A stretch of 59,951 nucleotides of DNA. It comes from Acidobacteriaceae bacterium. GTDB taxonomy: Bacteria; Acidobacteriota; Terriglobia; Terriglobales; Acidobacteriaceae. Made by a program: the position numbers and the translations under genes. The notes under the pieces are model-generated. The model had not been told where the DNA came from, made no database searches, and was given only the letters and a program-made list of their open reading frames with translations. Below, piece by piece: positions 1 to 7,213 of this stretch. The stretch lies in contig CAHJWI010000026.1 of NCBI GenBank assembly GCA_903642225.1, positions 1-59,951 on the forward strand. Direction: 5' to 3'. The number at the start of each line of letters is the position of its first letter. The first letter of the stretch is position 1.

Positions 1-1610
1 GCATCATCCCCTGGCTCCGCACCCTCGACTCCTCCGTCGCCGCGGTCAACCAGGGAGGCAAGAGAAAGGGCGCCTGCTGCGTCTATCTCGAGCCCTGGCA
101 TGCAGATATCGATAGTTTCTTAGAGCTGCGCGAGAACACTGGAGACGTAAGTCGTAGAACCTACAACCTTAATACCGCCAACTGGATCCCCGATATTTTC
201 ATGCAGCGCGTCGACGAAGATGGCATCTGGTCTCTTTTCGACCCCAAACTCGTCCCCCACCTCCCCGACCTCTTCGGCAAGGAGTTCGAGGCCGCCTACG
301 TAAGTGCCGAAGAACAAAAGCTTTACGCCCGCCAGGTCAAGGCACGCGATCTCTACTCCCGCATGATGCGTTCGCTTGCCGAAACCGGCAACGGCTGGAT
401 GACCTTCAAAGACGCCTGCAACGAAAAGAATAACCAGACCGGTAAGAGCGGCAATGTCGTCCACCTTTCCAACCTATGTACTGAAATCACAGAGGTTACG
501 AGCAAAGACGAGACTGCCGTCTGCAATCTTGGCTCCGTCAATCTCGCACGCCACGTCACCGTGAATGCAAACAAGGAAGTCGTCTTCGACTTCGAAAAGC
601 TCGCCGAAACCGTGCGCGTAGCCGTTCCCATGCTCGACCGCGTCATCGACATCAACTTTTACCCCATCGATCAGGCCGCAAAAGCTAACAGCCGCTGGCG
701 TCCCGTAGGCCTCGGCGTCATGGGCCTCCAGGATGTTTTCTTCCAGCTCCGCCTTGCCTTCGATTCCGCCGAGGCTCAGGCCCTGTCCGCCAAAATCCAG
801 GAGGAGATCTACTACCACGCCCTCGTCGCTTCGGTAGAACTTGCCGAGAAAAACGGTCCTCATCCTGCCTTTGCTGAAACACGCCACGCAGCCGGCCAGT
901 TCCAGTTCGACCTGTGGAAGGTCGAGCCCACCGACCACGCCCGCTGGGAAACCTTGCGCCAGCGCATCCTCAAGTCCGGCCTCCGCAACTCACTGCTTAT
1001 CGCCATCGCACCCACCGCGACCATCGCCTCCATCGTCGGCTGCTACGAGTGCATCGAGCCCCAGATCTCCAACCTCTTTAAGCGCGAGACCCTCTCCGGC
1101 GAGTTTCTCCAGGTCAACCGCTACCTTATCAATGAACTGAAGGTCCGCGGTCTCTGGACGGAGGACATACGCAACCGTCTTAAGGTCTCCGAAGGATCCA
1201 TCCAAAACATGGACGAGCTCCCCGCCGACCTCAAACTGATCTACCGCACCGTGTGGGAAGTACCCATGCGCGCCCTGATCGAAATGGCCGCTGCACGCAA
1301 CGCCTTTATCGACCAGTCACAGTCGCTCAACCTCTTCGCGGAATCCCCCAACATCGGCCGCCTCTCGTCCATGTACATGTTCGCCTGGAAGTCCGGCCTC
1401 AAAACCACCTACTACCTCCGCTCGCGCCCCGCCACTAAGATTGCCAAGACCACTGTCCAACGCGCTGCCATGAGCTCCGCCACCCCCGGCGTCATCGCCG
1501 CCATTTCCGCCCACGATCCTGTTCCATCCGAAACTAAGCCCCTGCCCACCGCCGCAGACGCCATCGCGTGCTCCCTCGAAAACCCCGAAAGCTGCGAAGC
1601 CTGCCAGTAG
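1..1610 (+). CDS. nrdA: Ribonucleoside-diphosphate reductase, alpha subunit (class Ia), 5' truncated by window edge
   Basis: This is the catalytic large subunit of aerobic ribonucleotide reductase, which makes deoxynucleotides in the cytosol. The frame is open from base 3, so the N-terminal ATP-cone and start lie outside the window. The early residues GGKRKGACCVYLEPWH and LELRENTGD are typical of NrdA. The catalytic thiyl cysteine sits in NLCTEIT (Cys codon at 477-479), and the second redox cysteine is in VCNLGSVNL. The radical-transfer tyrosine pair is in TTYYLRSRPA near the end, and the C-terminus SCEACQ carries the shuttle CxxC. nrdB follows after 95 bases on the same strand, so the two subunits are probably co-transcribed. 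Identity is certain; only the missing 5' end limits the entry. Confidence 0.97.
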   Translation, partial: IIPWLRTLDSSVAAVNQGGKRKGACCVYLEPWHADIDSFLELRENTGDVSRRTYNLNTANWIPDIFMQRVDEDGIWSLFDPKLVPHLPDLFGKEFEAAYVSAEEQKLYARQVKARDLYSRMMRSLAETGNGWMTFKDACNEKNNQTGKSGNVVHLSNLCTEITEVTSKDETAVCNLGSVNLARHVTVNANKEVVFDFEKLAETVRVAVPMLDRVIDINFYPIDQAAKANSRWRPVGLGVMGLQDVFFQLRLAFDSAEAQALSAKIQEEIYYHALVASVELAEKNGPHPAFAETRHAAGQFQFDLWKVEPTDHARWETLRQRILKSGLRNSLLIAIAPTATIASIVGCYECIEPQISNLFKRETLSGEFLQVNRYLINELKVRGLWTEDIRNRLKVSEGSIQNMDELPADLKLIYRTVWEVPMRALIEMAAARNAFIDQSQSLNLFAESPNIGRLSSMYMFAWKSGLKTTYYLRSRPATKIAKTTVQRAAMSSATPGVIAAISAHDPVPSETKPLPTAADAIACSLENPESCEACQ

Positions 1611-1623
1611 CGCCGCCATTGTG

Positions 1624-1664
1624 CCCCCACCTTCACGACGGCTTCACCGCCGTGCAGGGTGGGG
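1624..1664 (+). other. Large imperfect hairpin between nrdA and nrdB
   Basis: An outer stem CCCCACC (1625-1631) pairs with GGTGGGG (1658-1664), and an inner stem CACGACGG (1634-1641) pairs with CCGCCGTG (1647-1654) with one mismatch. No T-run follows, so it is more likely an mRNA processing or stability element between the two cistrons than a terminator. That role is inference. Confidence 0.5.
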
Positions 1665-1705
1665 AGCCACCGCTTTTGGAAACCCATCGACCCTAGGAGA
1701 CTCAC

Positions 1706-2791
1706 ATGTCCGCCACCCTCGATCCCGTAACCGTTGCCACCTCTGAACACACCTTACCCCTTCACGCCGGGTCTTCCGTTGTAGCTCCTGAAACCCTGCT
1801 TGACCCGGGTATGTGCCTTACTTTGCGCCCCATGAAGTACCCGCAGTTCTACGACATGTTCCGGGATGGCATCAAGAACACCTGGACCGTCGAAGAGGTC
1901 GACTTCGCCACCGACCTCGTCGACCTCCGCAGCAAAATGTCTCCCGCGGAAATCCACACCATCAAGCGCCTCGTCGCCTTCTTCGCGACCGGAGATTCGA
2001 TCGTCTCCAACAACCTCGTGCTCAACCTTTACAAGCACGTCAACTCGCCCGAAGCGCGCCTCTACCTCTCCCGCCAGCTCTTTGAAGAGGCCGTCCACGT
2101 CCAGTTCTACCTCACGCTTCTCGACAACTACGTTCCTGACCACAATGAGCGCGCCGAAGCCTTCGCCGCCGTCGAAAACATCCCCTCCATCATGAAGAAG
2201 GCCGACTTCTGCATGAAGTGGATGGACTCCATCGAGGGCCTCGACACCCTCCAGACCCGCGAAGACCGACGCAACTTCCTCCTCAACCTCATCTGCTTCG
2301 CCTCCTGCATCGAGGGCCTCTTCTTCTTCGCCGCCTTCGCCTACGTCTACTTCTTCCGCAGCAAGGGCCTGCTGCACGGCCTCGCGAGCGGCACCAACTG
2401 GGTCTTCCGCGACGAAAGCTGCCACCTCGAGTTCGCCTTCGAAGTCGTGAACGTCGTCCGCCAGCAGGAGCCCGACCTCTGGGACGCCCGGCTCGAGGAG
2501 CAGATCGTCGAAATGCTCGAAGAGGCCGTTGACTGCGAAGCCCAGTTTGCCGAAGACCTTCTCTCCGGTGGCGTCGCCGGCCTCTCCGTCCGCGACATGC
2601 GCGCCTACCTCGGCTATGTCGCCGACTCGCGCCTGCAGCGTATGGGTATCGCGCCGCACTTCAATACCAAGAACCCCTTCAGCTTTATGGAACTACAGGA
2701 TGTCCAGGAGCTCACCAACTTCTTCGAACGCCGCGTTTCTGCCTACCAGACCGCAGTCGCGGGCGAAGTGGCGTTTGGCGAAGATTTCTAG
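1706..2791 (+). CDS. nrdB: Ribonucleoside-diphosphate reductase, beta subunit (class Ia)
   Basis: This 361-residue protein is the radical-generating small subunit that pairs with NrdA. The diiron ligands are visible: Asp97 in ATGDSIV, Glu128 and His131 in FEEAVH, and a later ExxH in DESCHLEF. Tyr135 lies four residues after His131, exactly where the Escherichia coli radical tyrosine Y122 lies. This supports a tyrosyl-radical class Ia enzyme rather than a tyrosine-less (Ic-like) one. The start ATG has an AGGAG ribosome site a few bases upstream. The gene ends with a strong terminator, so nrdAB is probably a closed unit. No NrdR box can be judged because the nrdA promoter is outside the window. 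Confidence 0.97.
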   Translation: MSATLDPVTVATSEHTLPLHAGSSVVAPETLLDPGMCLTLRPMKYPQFYDMFRDGIKNTWTVEEVDFATDLVDLRSKMSPAEIHTIKRLVAFFATGDSIVSNNLVLNLYKHVNSPEARLYLSRQLFEEAVHVQFYLTLLDNYVPDHNERAEAFAAVENIPSIMKKADFCMKWMDSIEGLDTLQTREDRRNFLLNLICFASCIEGLFFFAAFAYVYFFRSKGLLHGLASGTNWVFRDESCHLEFAFEVVNVVRQQEPDLWDARLEEQIVEMLEEAVDCEAQFAEDLLSGGVAGLSVRDMRAYLGYVADSRLQRMGIAPHFNTKNPFSFMELQDVQELTNFFERRVSAYQTAVAGEVAFGEDF

Positions 2792-2817
2792 CAGCCTCAG
2801 TTGCCTACATGACGGAC

Positions 2818-2849
2818 AGAAGCTGCCGATTCTGGCAGCTTCTTTCTTT
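2818..2849 (+). terminator. Rho-independent terminator after nrdB
   Basis: A perfect 10-bp stem AGAAGCTGCC (2818-2827) / GGCAGCTTCT (2834-2843) with a 6-base loop is followed by a T-rich tract TTCTTT. It sits 27 bases after the nrdB stop. Confidence 0.85.
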
Positions 2850-2870
2850 GAAGTCAGCATCATATAAAGC

Positions 2871-3533
2871 GTGATGATATCCGAAGAGATTGAAGCAACA
2901 GAATCTGAAGCCAAGCTTTCACTAAGCAGTCCAGACACAGTCGATGCCGAGCAGGTTGAGCTGTCGATACAGGCAAAACAAATTGGTGACCGAATCCGCC
3001 GGCTGCGTACACGCCGCAGCATGGGTCTGGTAGAGCTCGGCACGCGAACAGGACTTTCGGCCAGCTTTCTTTCGCAGCTCGAAACGGGACGTGTGATTCC
3101 TACCGTTCGAAATCTTGCTCGTATCGCGCTCACCTTCCACAAAGATCTTGCGTACTTCTTCCGAGATGACCAGCCGCTCACATTCCGCACCATGCGACGT
3201 GGAGAACGGGTACGCATTCATCGCAATTCAGATGCAGCTCCCTCCTTCTTTTCAGAGAGCATGCATTCGCTGATCACAGATGGCCAACTAGTTCCGTGCA
3301 TTGCAGAGTTTGAAAAATCAGACGCGGATGCCGCATTTAAGCCGAAGATCTTTGATGGAGTTGAATTCATATTCGTTATGGAAGGCATGCTTATACTGTC
3401 GAGCGAGGGTGAAGTTTCGTCCCTGGGTGCCGGGGATATTGCGTGGGTAGACGGCACGCGGAAACGGACATATTGCTGCCCATCAGGCAAACCAGCTAAA
3501 GCGATGATCATCACCCGTCACGCACACAGCTAA
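2871..3533 (+). CDS. XRE-family transcriptional regulator with C-terminal cupin domain
   Basis: This 220-residue protein has an N-terminal helix-turn-helix of the XRE/Cro type at about residues 36-92, with RIRRLRTRRSMGLVELG and LSASFLSQLETGRVIPTVR. A small cupin barrel follows at about 150-215 (FKPKIFDGVEFIFVMEGML, LGAGDIAWVDG). Such HTH-cupin proteins usually act as ligand-responsive regulators of nearby or dispersed metabolic genes. The reading frame opens with GTG at 2871 and an ATG at 2874; neither has a strong ribosome site, so either could be used. Its ligand and target are unknown. It lies alone between the nrdB terminator and a convergent transporter gene. Confidence 0.88.
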   Translation: MMISEEIEATESEAKLSLSSPDTVDAEQVELSIQAKQIGDRIRRLRTRRSMGLVELGTRTGLSASFLSQLETGRVIPTVRNLARIALTFHKDLAYFFRDDQPLTFRTMRRGERVRIHRNSDAAPSFFSESMHSLITDGQLVPCIAEFEKSDADAAFKPKIFDGVEFIFVMEGMLILSSEGEVSSLGAGDIAWVDGTRKRTYCCPSGKPAKAMIITRHAHS

Positions 3534-3580
3534 GTGGCCGAGTCGAAATTTCAACGACGAATGTGCAACTGAGTTTGCCG

Positions 3581-4270
3581 CTAGTGTGCGCAGCAGGATT
3601 CGCCATTGAGTGCTGCACGGGCGGTGCGTATGAGGAACGGAACGAGCACAAGGCCCGCTACTGCATCTGCCCAGCCCACGTGAAACACCGATCGTACCGC
3701 TAACCCTGCAAGGACGATGCCCGCCTGAATGGCGCAAAAGTTAGTCTGGGCTGCATCCGTCATCATGGCGCGACTGTTCAAGCCAATTGCTACCCTGCGT
3801 TTATACATCGTCAAAATAGGCATTGTAAGCAGGGCGGCCGTCGTGATGGCCATTCCGGTCCAACCGGGACTGTGTTCCCCACCCTGACGCAATTCCAGCA
3901 CCGACTCCACGAGCACATACGCAGCAAGGGCATAGAGGCAGAAACCGGCGATCTTCAGGCTTAGTTCCTCAGATCGGTGCTTCCTGGCGTGATCCATCTC
4001 GTGCGTCATGCGCCAGTAAAGGGCAGCACCCGAGAGCATCTCGATGCAGCTGTCCCAACCAAAGCCGGCAAGCGAGACGCTATGCTCGCGATGGGCACCT
4101 GCCAGTGCGACCCCAGCTTCCATGGCCGCCCACACGATTGTAAAAATTTCAAGCTGGCGACCACGTCGAGACAGTTGGGCACGACGTTCGACGGACGCGT
4201 CGTGAATGCATGCGCACTGGGAGTCGGCACAAGTGTGCATCGCAGGGACGGTCACCGGGGTTGGAAACAT
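3581..4270 (-). CDS. Cation transporter, CDF-like transmembrane domain without the usual C-terminal domain
   Basis: This 229-residue membrane protein has five to six hydrophobic segments. Motifs resemble the cation diffusion facilitator core: SLAGFGWDSCIEMLSG, and near the middle SRAMMTDAAQTNFCA. In CDF proteins the aspartates in these positions bind the transported metal. The cytoplasmic domain that normally follows the last helix is absent. Instead there are cysteine- and histidine-rich ends: an N-terminal MHTCADSQCACIH and a C-terminal CCAH, both plausible metal ligands. The ATG at 4270 has GAGG ten bases upstream and is preferred to the GTG at 4279. It diverges from the zinc-free L28/L33 genes, which suggests a metal-homeostasis role by inference. 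The transported ion is not determined. Confidence 0.75.
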   Translation of the reverse strand: MFPTPVTVPAMHTCADSQCACIHDASVERRAQLSRRGRQLEIFTIVWAAMEAGVALAGAHREHSVSLAGFGWDSCIEMLSGAALYWRMTHEMDHARKHRSEELSLKIAGFCLYALAAYVLVESVLELRQGGEHSPGWTGMAITTAALLTMPILTMYKRRVAIGLNSRAMMTDAAQTNFCAIQAGIVLAGLAVRSVFHVGWADAVAGLVLVPFLIRTARAALNGESCCAH

Positions 4271-4349
4271 TTCTGTCACGCCTCTATCCTAAACCGCCAA
4301 GCATTGGATGTGTCATGACGTAAGCGGTTGCTGGTTGCACCGTTTCTGC

Positions 4350-4378
4350 TACACATTGACTGTTGAATGTGGCATAAT
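4350..4378 (+). promoter_or_regulatory. Candidate promoter with overlapping inverted repeat upstream of rpmB
   Basis: A possible -35 TACACA (4350-4355) and -10 CATAAT (4373-4378) are separated by 17 bases. An inverted repeat CACATT (4352-4357) / AATGTG (4366-4371) with an 8-base spacer lies over the -35 box and spacer, a position typical of a repressor operator. The downstream genes encode zinc-independent ribosomal proteins, so a Zur-like repressor is possible, but the repeat does not closely match a known Zur consensus. Confidence 0.3.
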
Positions 4379-4500
4379 AAAGAGGTTGGTCTGGGCATGT
4401 TGCGGAGTGAGGCGGAAGCCGCGCGTCGCCAGAAGTTTCGGTGTGGACACATCAGCGCCGGGCGAGCGAGCCTAAAGACACAGTCAACAGGAGATCGATA

Positions 4501-4740
4501 ATGGCAAAGGTATGCCCCATCACCGGTAAGCGCCCCATGTCTGGCAACAAAGTGTCGCACGCGAATAACAAGACGCGTCGCCGCTGGGAGCCAAATTTAC
4601 AGTGGAAGCGAATCTGGGTCGCAAGCGAAAAGAAGTTTATTCGTATGCGTGTTAGCGCGCGCGGTTTGCGCACCATTAACAAGCTGGGTGTTGAAGCAGC
4701 CCTGCTCCAGGCGAAGGGATATCATGCGGACCATCATTAA
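4501..4740 (+). CDS. rpmB: 50S ribosomal protein L28 (zinc-free form)
   Basis: This 79-residue protein starts [15 protein letters not shown] and contains the conserved [11 protein letters not shown] stretch typical of L28. Zinc-binding L28 forms carry CxxC pairs; here only one cysteine (Cys5) remains, so this is the zinc-independent type. The ATG at 4501 has AGGAG nine bases upstream and gives the family length, so longer in-frame starts upstream were rejected. The leader from the putative promoter is about 120 bases. rpmG overlaps its 3' end, which indicates coupled translation. Confidence 0.95.
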   Translation: MAKVCPITGKRPMSGNKVSHANNKTRRRWEPNLQWKRIWVASEKKFIRMRVSARGLRTINKLGVEAALLQAKGYHADHH

Positions 4741-4876
4741 GCTCGTCTCCTCTGCCGGCACCGGCCACTTCTACACCACGACCAAGAATCCCAAAACCAC
4801 CTCGGCCAAGCTTGAATTCAAAAAGTATGACCCAGTCGTTCGCAAGCACGTGCCGTACAAGGAAGCCAAGATTTGA
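4724..4876 (+). CDS. rpmG: 50S ribosomal protein L33 (zinc-free form)
   Basis: This 50-residue protein begins [17 protein letters not shown] and ends [12 protein letters not shown], which matches L33. It contains no cysteine at all, so it is the zinc-independent form, like its L28 partner. The ATG at 4724 has AAGGGAT upstream and lies inside rpmB, overlapping its last 17 bases in another frame. A longer in-frame start at 4649 would add residues not found in L33 and is rejected. A strong terminator follows at 4897, so rpmB-rpmG is a two-gene unit. Confidence 0.94.
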   Translation: MRTIIKLVSSAGTGHFYTTTKNPKTTSAKLEFKKYDPVVRKHVPYKEAKI

Positions 4877-4896
4877 GTTCGAGCTGCTTGCAGGCT

Positions 4897-4925
4897 AAAG
4901 GCCACTCCTTTGCGGAGTGGTCTTT
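4897..4925 (+). terminator. Rho-independent terminator after rpmG
   Basis: The stem AAAGGCCACTCC (4897-4908) pairs with GGAGTGGTCTTT (4914-4925) around a 5-base loop, with one G-T pair, and ends in TTT. It starts 20 bases after the rpmG stop. Confidence 0.85.
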
Positions 4926-5050
4926 CAGCGTTTCTGGGCAGAAATTATAGTTTTAGCCGGCAGCGTCCAGCGGCGACGCATCACACGTACTCGATGGGAT
5001 GGACTTGCCCAGGCTGGCGTGTCCATCCTAGAATCTTCTGGAGGTTTGCC

Positions 5051-5956
5051 ATGATCGATGCGAATGACCGCCAATTTCCAACGCACCTGTTGAGCGCCGC
5101 GTGCCTCGCCATTTTTGTGATGGCAGGGTGTAATAAAGGCGCTTCGCCTGCGCCTGCGCCCGGGGCCAATATGGCGGCTGCCCCCAGCAGCACCGCGCCC
5201 GTTACTGCTGGATCGCTGCCATCCGCCACCCTTGTGGTGCCTGTGAACAATCTAGTAAATGCGCCGCTGCCGGCACCGGTTGCTGCAGGGTCTTTGCCGG
5301 TCGGCACCTATGTTGTACCGGCTACCAGTGCGAATAGTGCCATTGGTCAACCGGCTGCGGCTGCACCCACACCTGCGGCCATCGCGGCAAGTACCCCCGC
5401 CACCACACAGGCAGCATCGAGCACGTCCGCAGCGACTGTTCCACGTGCCTCAGCACCTGCTCCTGCCCTTGTTGTGCCGGTTGGTACGCGCATCACCGCC
5501 GTTACAAATCAAGCCTTGTCGGCGGAGCATAGCGACACCGGCGCGGGATTTACCGGGTCTTTGGCATACCCGGTTGTGGTGCATGGCACGACGGTGTTTG
5601 CGCGGGGTACCGAGGTGCGGGGAGAAATTACGTCGGCAAAGGGCCGTGGTCGTTTTAAGGGTGCTGGCGTGCTGGGCATCGCGTTGACGAGTATCGGCGG
5701 TCGTCGCGTGGAAACCACAGAGTATATTCAACGCGACAAAGGCCGTGGCAAGCGAACGGCCGGATTTATCGGTGGCGGAGGCGGTGTCGGTGCTCTGATC
5801 GGCGGGCTGGCTGGCGGAGGAAAGGGTGCGCTGATTGGCGGTCTTTCGGGTGCGGGTGCTGGAACCGCTGCGGGTGCACTCACCGGTAGTCGGGACGTGG
5901 TCATTCCGGCGGAGTCGACAGTCTCATTTACGACGCGCTCGACCGTCACGAAGTAA
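5051..5956 (+). CDS. Predicted lipoprotein with proline/alanine-rich linker and glycine-zipper region
   Basis: This 301-residue protein has a hydrophobic N-terminus ending in the lipobox VMAGC (Cys27), so it should be lipid-anchored. A low-complexity Ala/Pro/Thr/Val region covers about residues 28-145 and contains two related copies of a GSLP-x-(A/G)T-(L/Y)VVP unit. A globular part follows (VPVGTRITAVTNQALSAEH), then a glycine-zipper stretch at about 240-280 (GGGVGALIGGLAGGGKGA and repeats) of the kind that packs membrane helices. The ATG at 5051 has TGGAGG upstream; the longer frame from 4910 would start inside the preceding terminator. It stands alone between two terminators. Function is unknown; a structural envelope role is the safest guess. 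Confidence 0.7.
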   Translation: MIDANDRQFPTHLLSAACLAIFVMAGCNKGASPAPAPGANMAAAPSSTAPVTAGSLPSATLVVPVNNLVNAPLPAPVAAGSLPVGTYVVPATSANSAIGQPAAAAPTPAAIAASTPATTQAASSTSAATVPRASAPAPALVVPVGTRITAVTNQALSAEHSDTGAGFTGSLAYPVVVHGTTVFARGTEVRGEITSAKGRGRFKGAGVLGIALTSIGGRRVETTEYIQRDKGRGKRTAGFIGGGGGVGALIGGLAGGGKGALIGGLSGAGAGTAAGALTGSRDVVIPAESTVSFTTRSTVTK

Positions 5957-5974
5957 GTAGCTGAGATGTAGAGG

Positions 5975-5995
5975 GCGGTCCCAGACCGGGACCGC
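5975..5995. terminator. Terminator between convergent genes at 5.97 kb
   Basis: A perfect 8-bp stem GCGGTCCC (5975-5982) / GGGACCGC (5988-5995) with a 5-base loop lies between the lipoprotein gene and the convergent aminopeptidase gene. The T-tract is weak, so it may serve either strand. Confidence 0.6.
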
Positions 5996-6029
5996 TTCGT
6001 GTTGCTCCGGACTACCTGTCGCGGTGGCA

Positions 6030-7082
6030 CTAGTACTGCAGAAGAAAGTCGCCGTTCCGCATGATCTGCTCTTCCCCGTCCGCATCGCCAAGCCAGATGT
6101 TGAAGCCGAGGCCGACGACGTCGATATGTGTGGATGACCTCCACGGTGCGCCGGTGTGTGCTCCGTAAGGATCGCCGAACGCAATGTGGATGCCGGGAAA
6201 CTTCTCGTCCTGCAGAATGTTGCCGATGACGTGTTCGACACCGATGTTGGTGCCAATCGCAAACTCACCGACGCGGTCCGAGTTTTCGTCGGTGTGGGTG
6301 TATGCCCAAAACTCTTCCTCAAGCTGCTTGTTGGCGCACTTGATACGCTTGATGCGATTCCCTTCAATCGCGATCTCGAGCGGCGTCTGGCGCAAAAGCC
6401 CGAAGCGTGCACACAGGAAATCACCCACTACGCCGTCCACGACAAAGACGCCATTAACCTCGTCGGGTGCCGTGAAGCATTCACCTCCGGGCAGATTACC
6501 CCACTTCTCAGTGGAGATGATACCGCTGGTTTTAAACCACTTGTACGCGGGGTTAAGGGTGGCATGAATGTCAGTGCCGGCTGCTGTTGTGGCGCGCACA
6601 TAACTCGCCTGTCGAACCTTGTCGAGGACAGCCTGGCTCAGGCGGTCGACCTCTGCAAAATCGGCGCGCATGCCCTGTTCCATAATTTCAGGGGTGATAT
6701 TTACCATGTGTGCGTGGCGCATACGTCGCCGATTCACGATATCGGTCATCTGCATGCGGCTCCGGAGCTCGTTGGGCTGCACCTCCACGGCAAAGATGCT
6801 GACGTTAGAACTTTCCATGTCTTCCACGACCGCACGAGGCATGTCAGAGAGAGGCCGCGGTGCGAGCTCCTCCAGGACGAATCCGTTCCAGTGGCAGCCT
6901 AGCCTGTCAAGTTCAACGCCGATCGCAGCCGCAATCTGGATTGTCTTCTCATCGGTGATAACGGTGACCTTTTCATTCTGCTGGATGCGCAGGCAGGTTG
7001 TCACCGCATTGTGAGCACCTGCCTGGAAACCCGGCGGAAACGACACAGAGGAAAGGCGGGTTGTAGCGAAGGCAGTGGACAT
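6030..7082 (-). CDS. Aminopeptidase, M29 family (leucyl aminopeptidase T/AmpS-like)
   Basis: This 350-residue protein resembles the M29 metallo-aminopeptidases, which use two metal ions to remove N-terminal residues from peptides in the cytosol. The metal-site signatures are recognisable: GNLPGGECFTAP with a glutamate ligand, ENSDRVGEFAIGTN with a second glutamate, and AFGDPYGAHTGAPWRSSTH followed by IDVV, giving histidine and aspartate ligands. The ATG has AGGAG five bases upstream. It is the last gene of a run of minus-strand genes that includes a carboxylate-amine ligase and an ATP-grasp ligase. A hairpin separates it from the preceding aminotransferase, so it probably has its own promoter. 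Its native substrate is unknown. Confidence 0.85.
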   Translation of the reverse strand: MSTAFATTRLSSVSFPPGFQAGAHNAVTTCLRIQQNEKVTVITDEKTIQIAAAIGVELDRLGCHWNGFVLEELAPRPLSDMPRAVVEDMESSNVSIFAVEVQPNELRSRMQMTDIVNRRRMRHAHMVNITPEIMEQGMRADFAEVDRLSQAVLDKVRQASYVRATTAAGTDIHATLNPAYKWFKTSGIISTEKWGNLPGGECFTAPDEVNGVFVVDGVVGDFLCARFGLLRQTPLEIAIEGNRIKRIKCANKQLEEEFWAYTHTDENSDRVGEFAIGTNIGVEHVIGNILQDEKFPGIHIAFGDPYGAHTGAPWRSSTHIDVVGLGFNIWLGDADGEEQIMRNGDFLLQY

Positions 7083-7163
7083 GATGACTCCTGAAACGAT
7101 TCTCTACCGTTCTGATGCTCTGTCAGTACCGACTTCTGCAGTCAATCGTAACCAGATGCGGAA

Positions 7164-7187
7164 AACCCCGGCAAATCGGCCGGGGTT
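7164..7187 (-). terminator. Terminator-like hairpin after the Tat aminotransferase gene
   Basis: The stem AACCCCGGC (7164-7172) / GCCGGGGTT (7179-7187) with a 6-base loop is perfect over nine pairs and lies 27 bases beyond the stop of the minus-strand gene ending at 7214. The following T-tract is short. Confidence 0.65.
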
Positions 7188-7213
7188 CCGTCTTGCCGCA
7201 CTGTAGACCTCGA

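Noticed and set aside
1754..2659. A 301-residue minus-strand open frame opposite nrdB
   Set aside because: It mirrors the C-ending codons of nrdB and has a highly acidic repetitive composition; no family or ribosome site.
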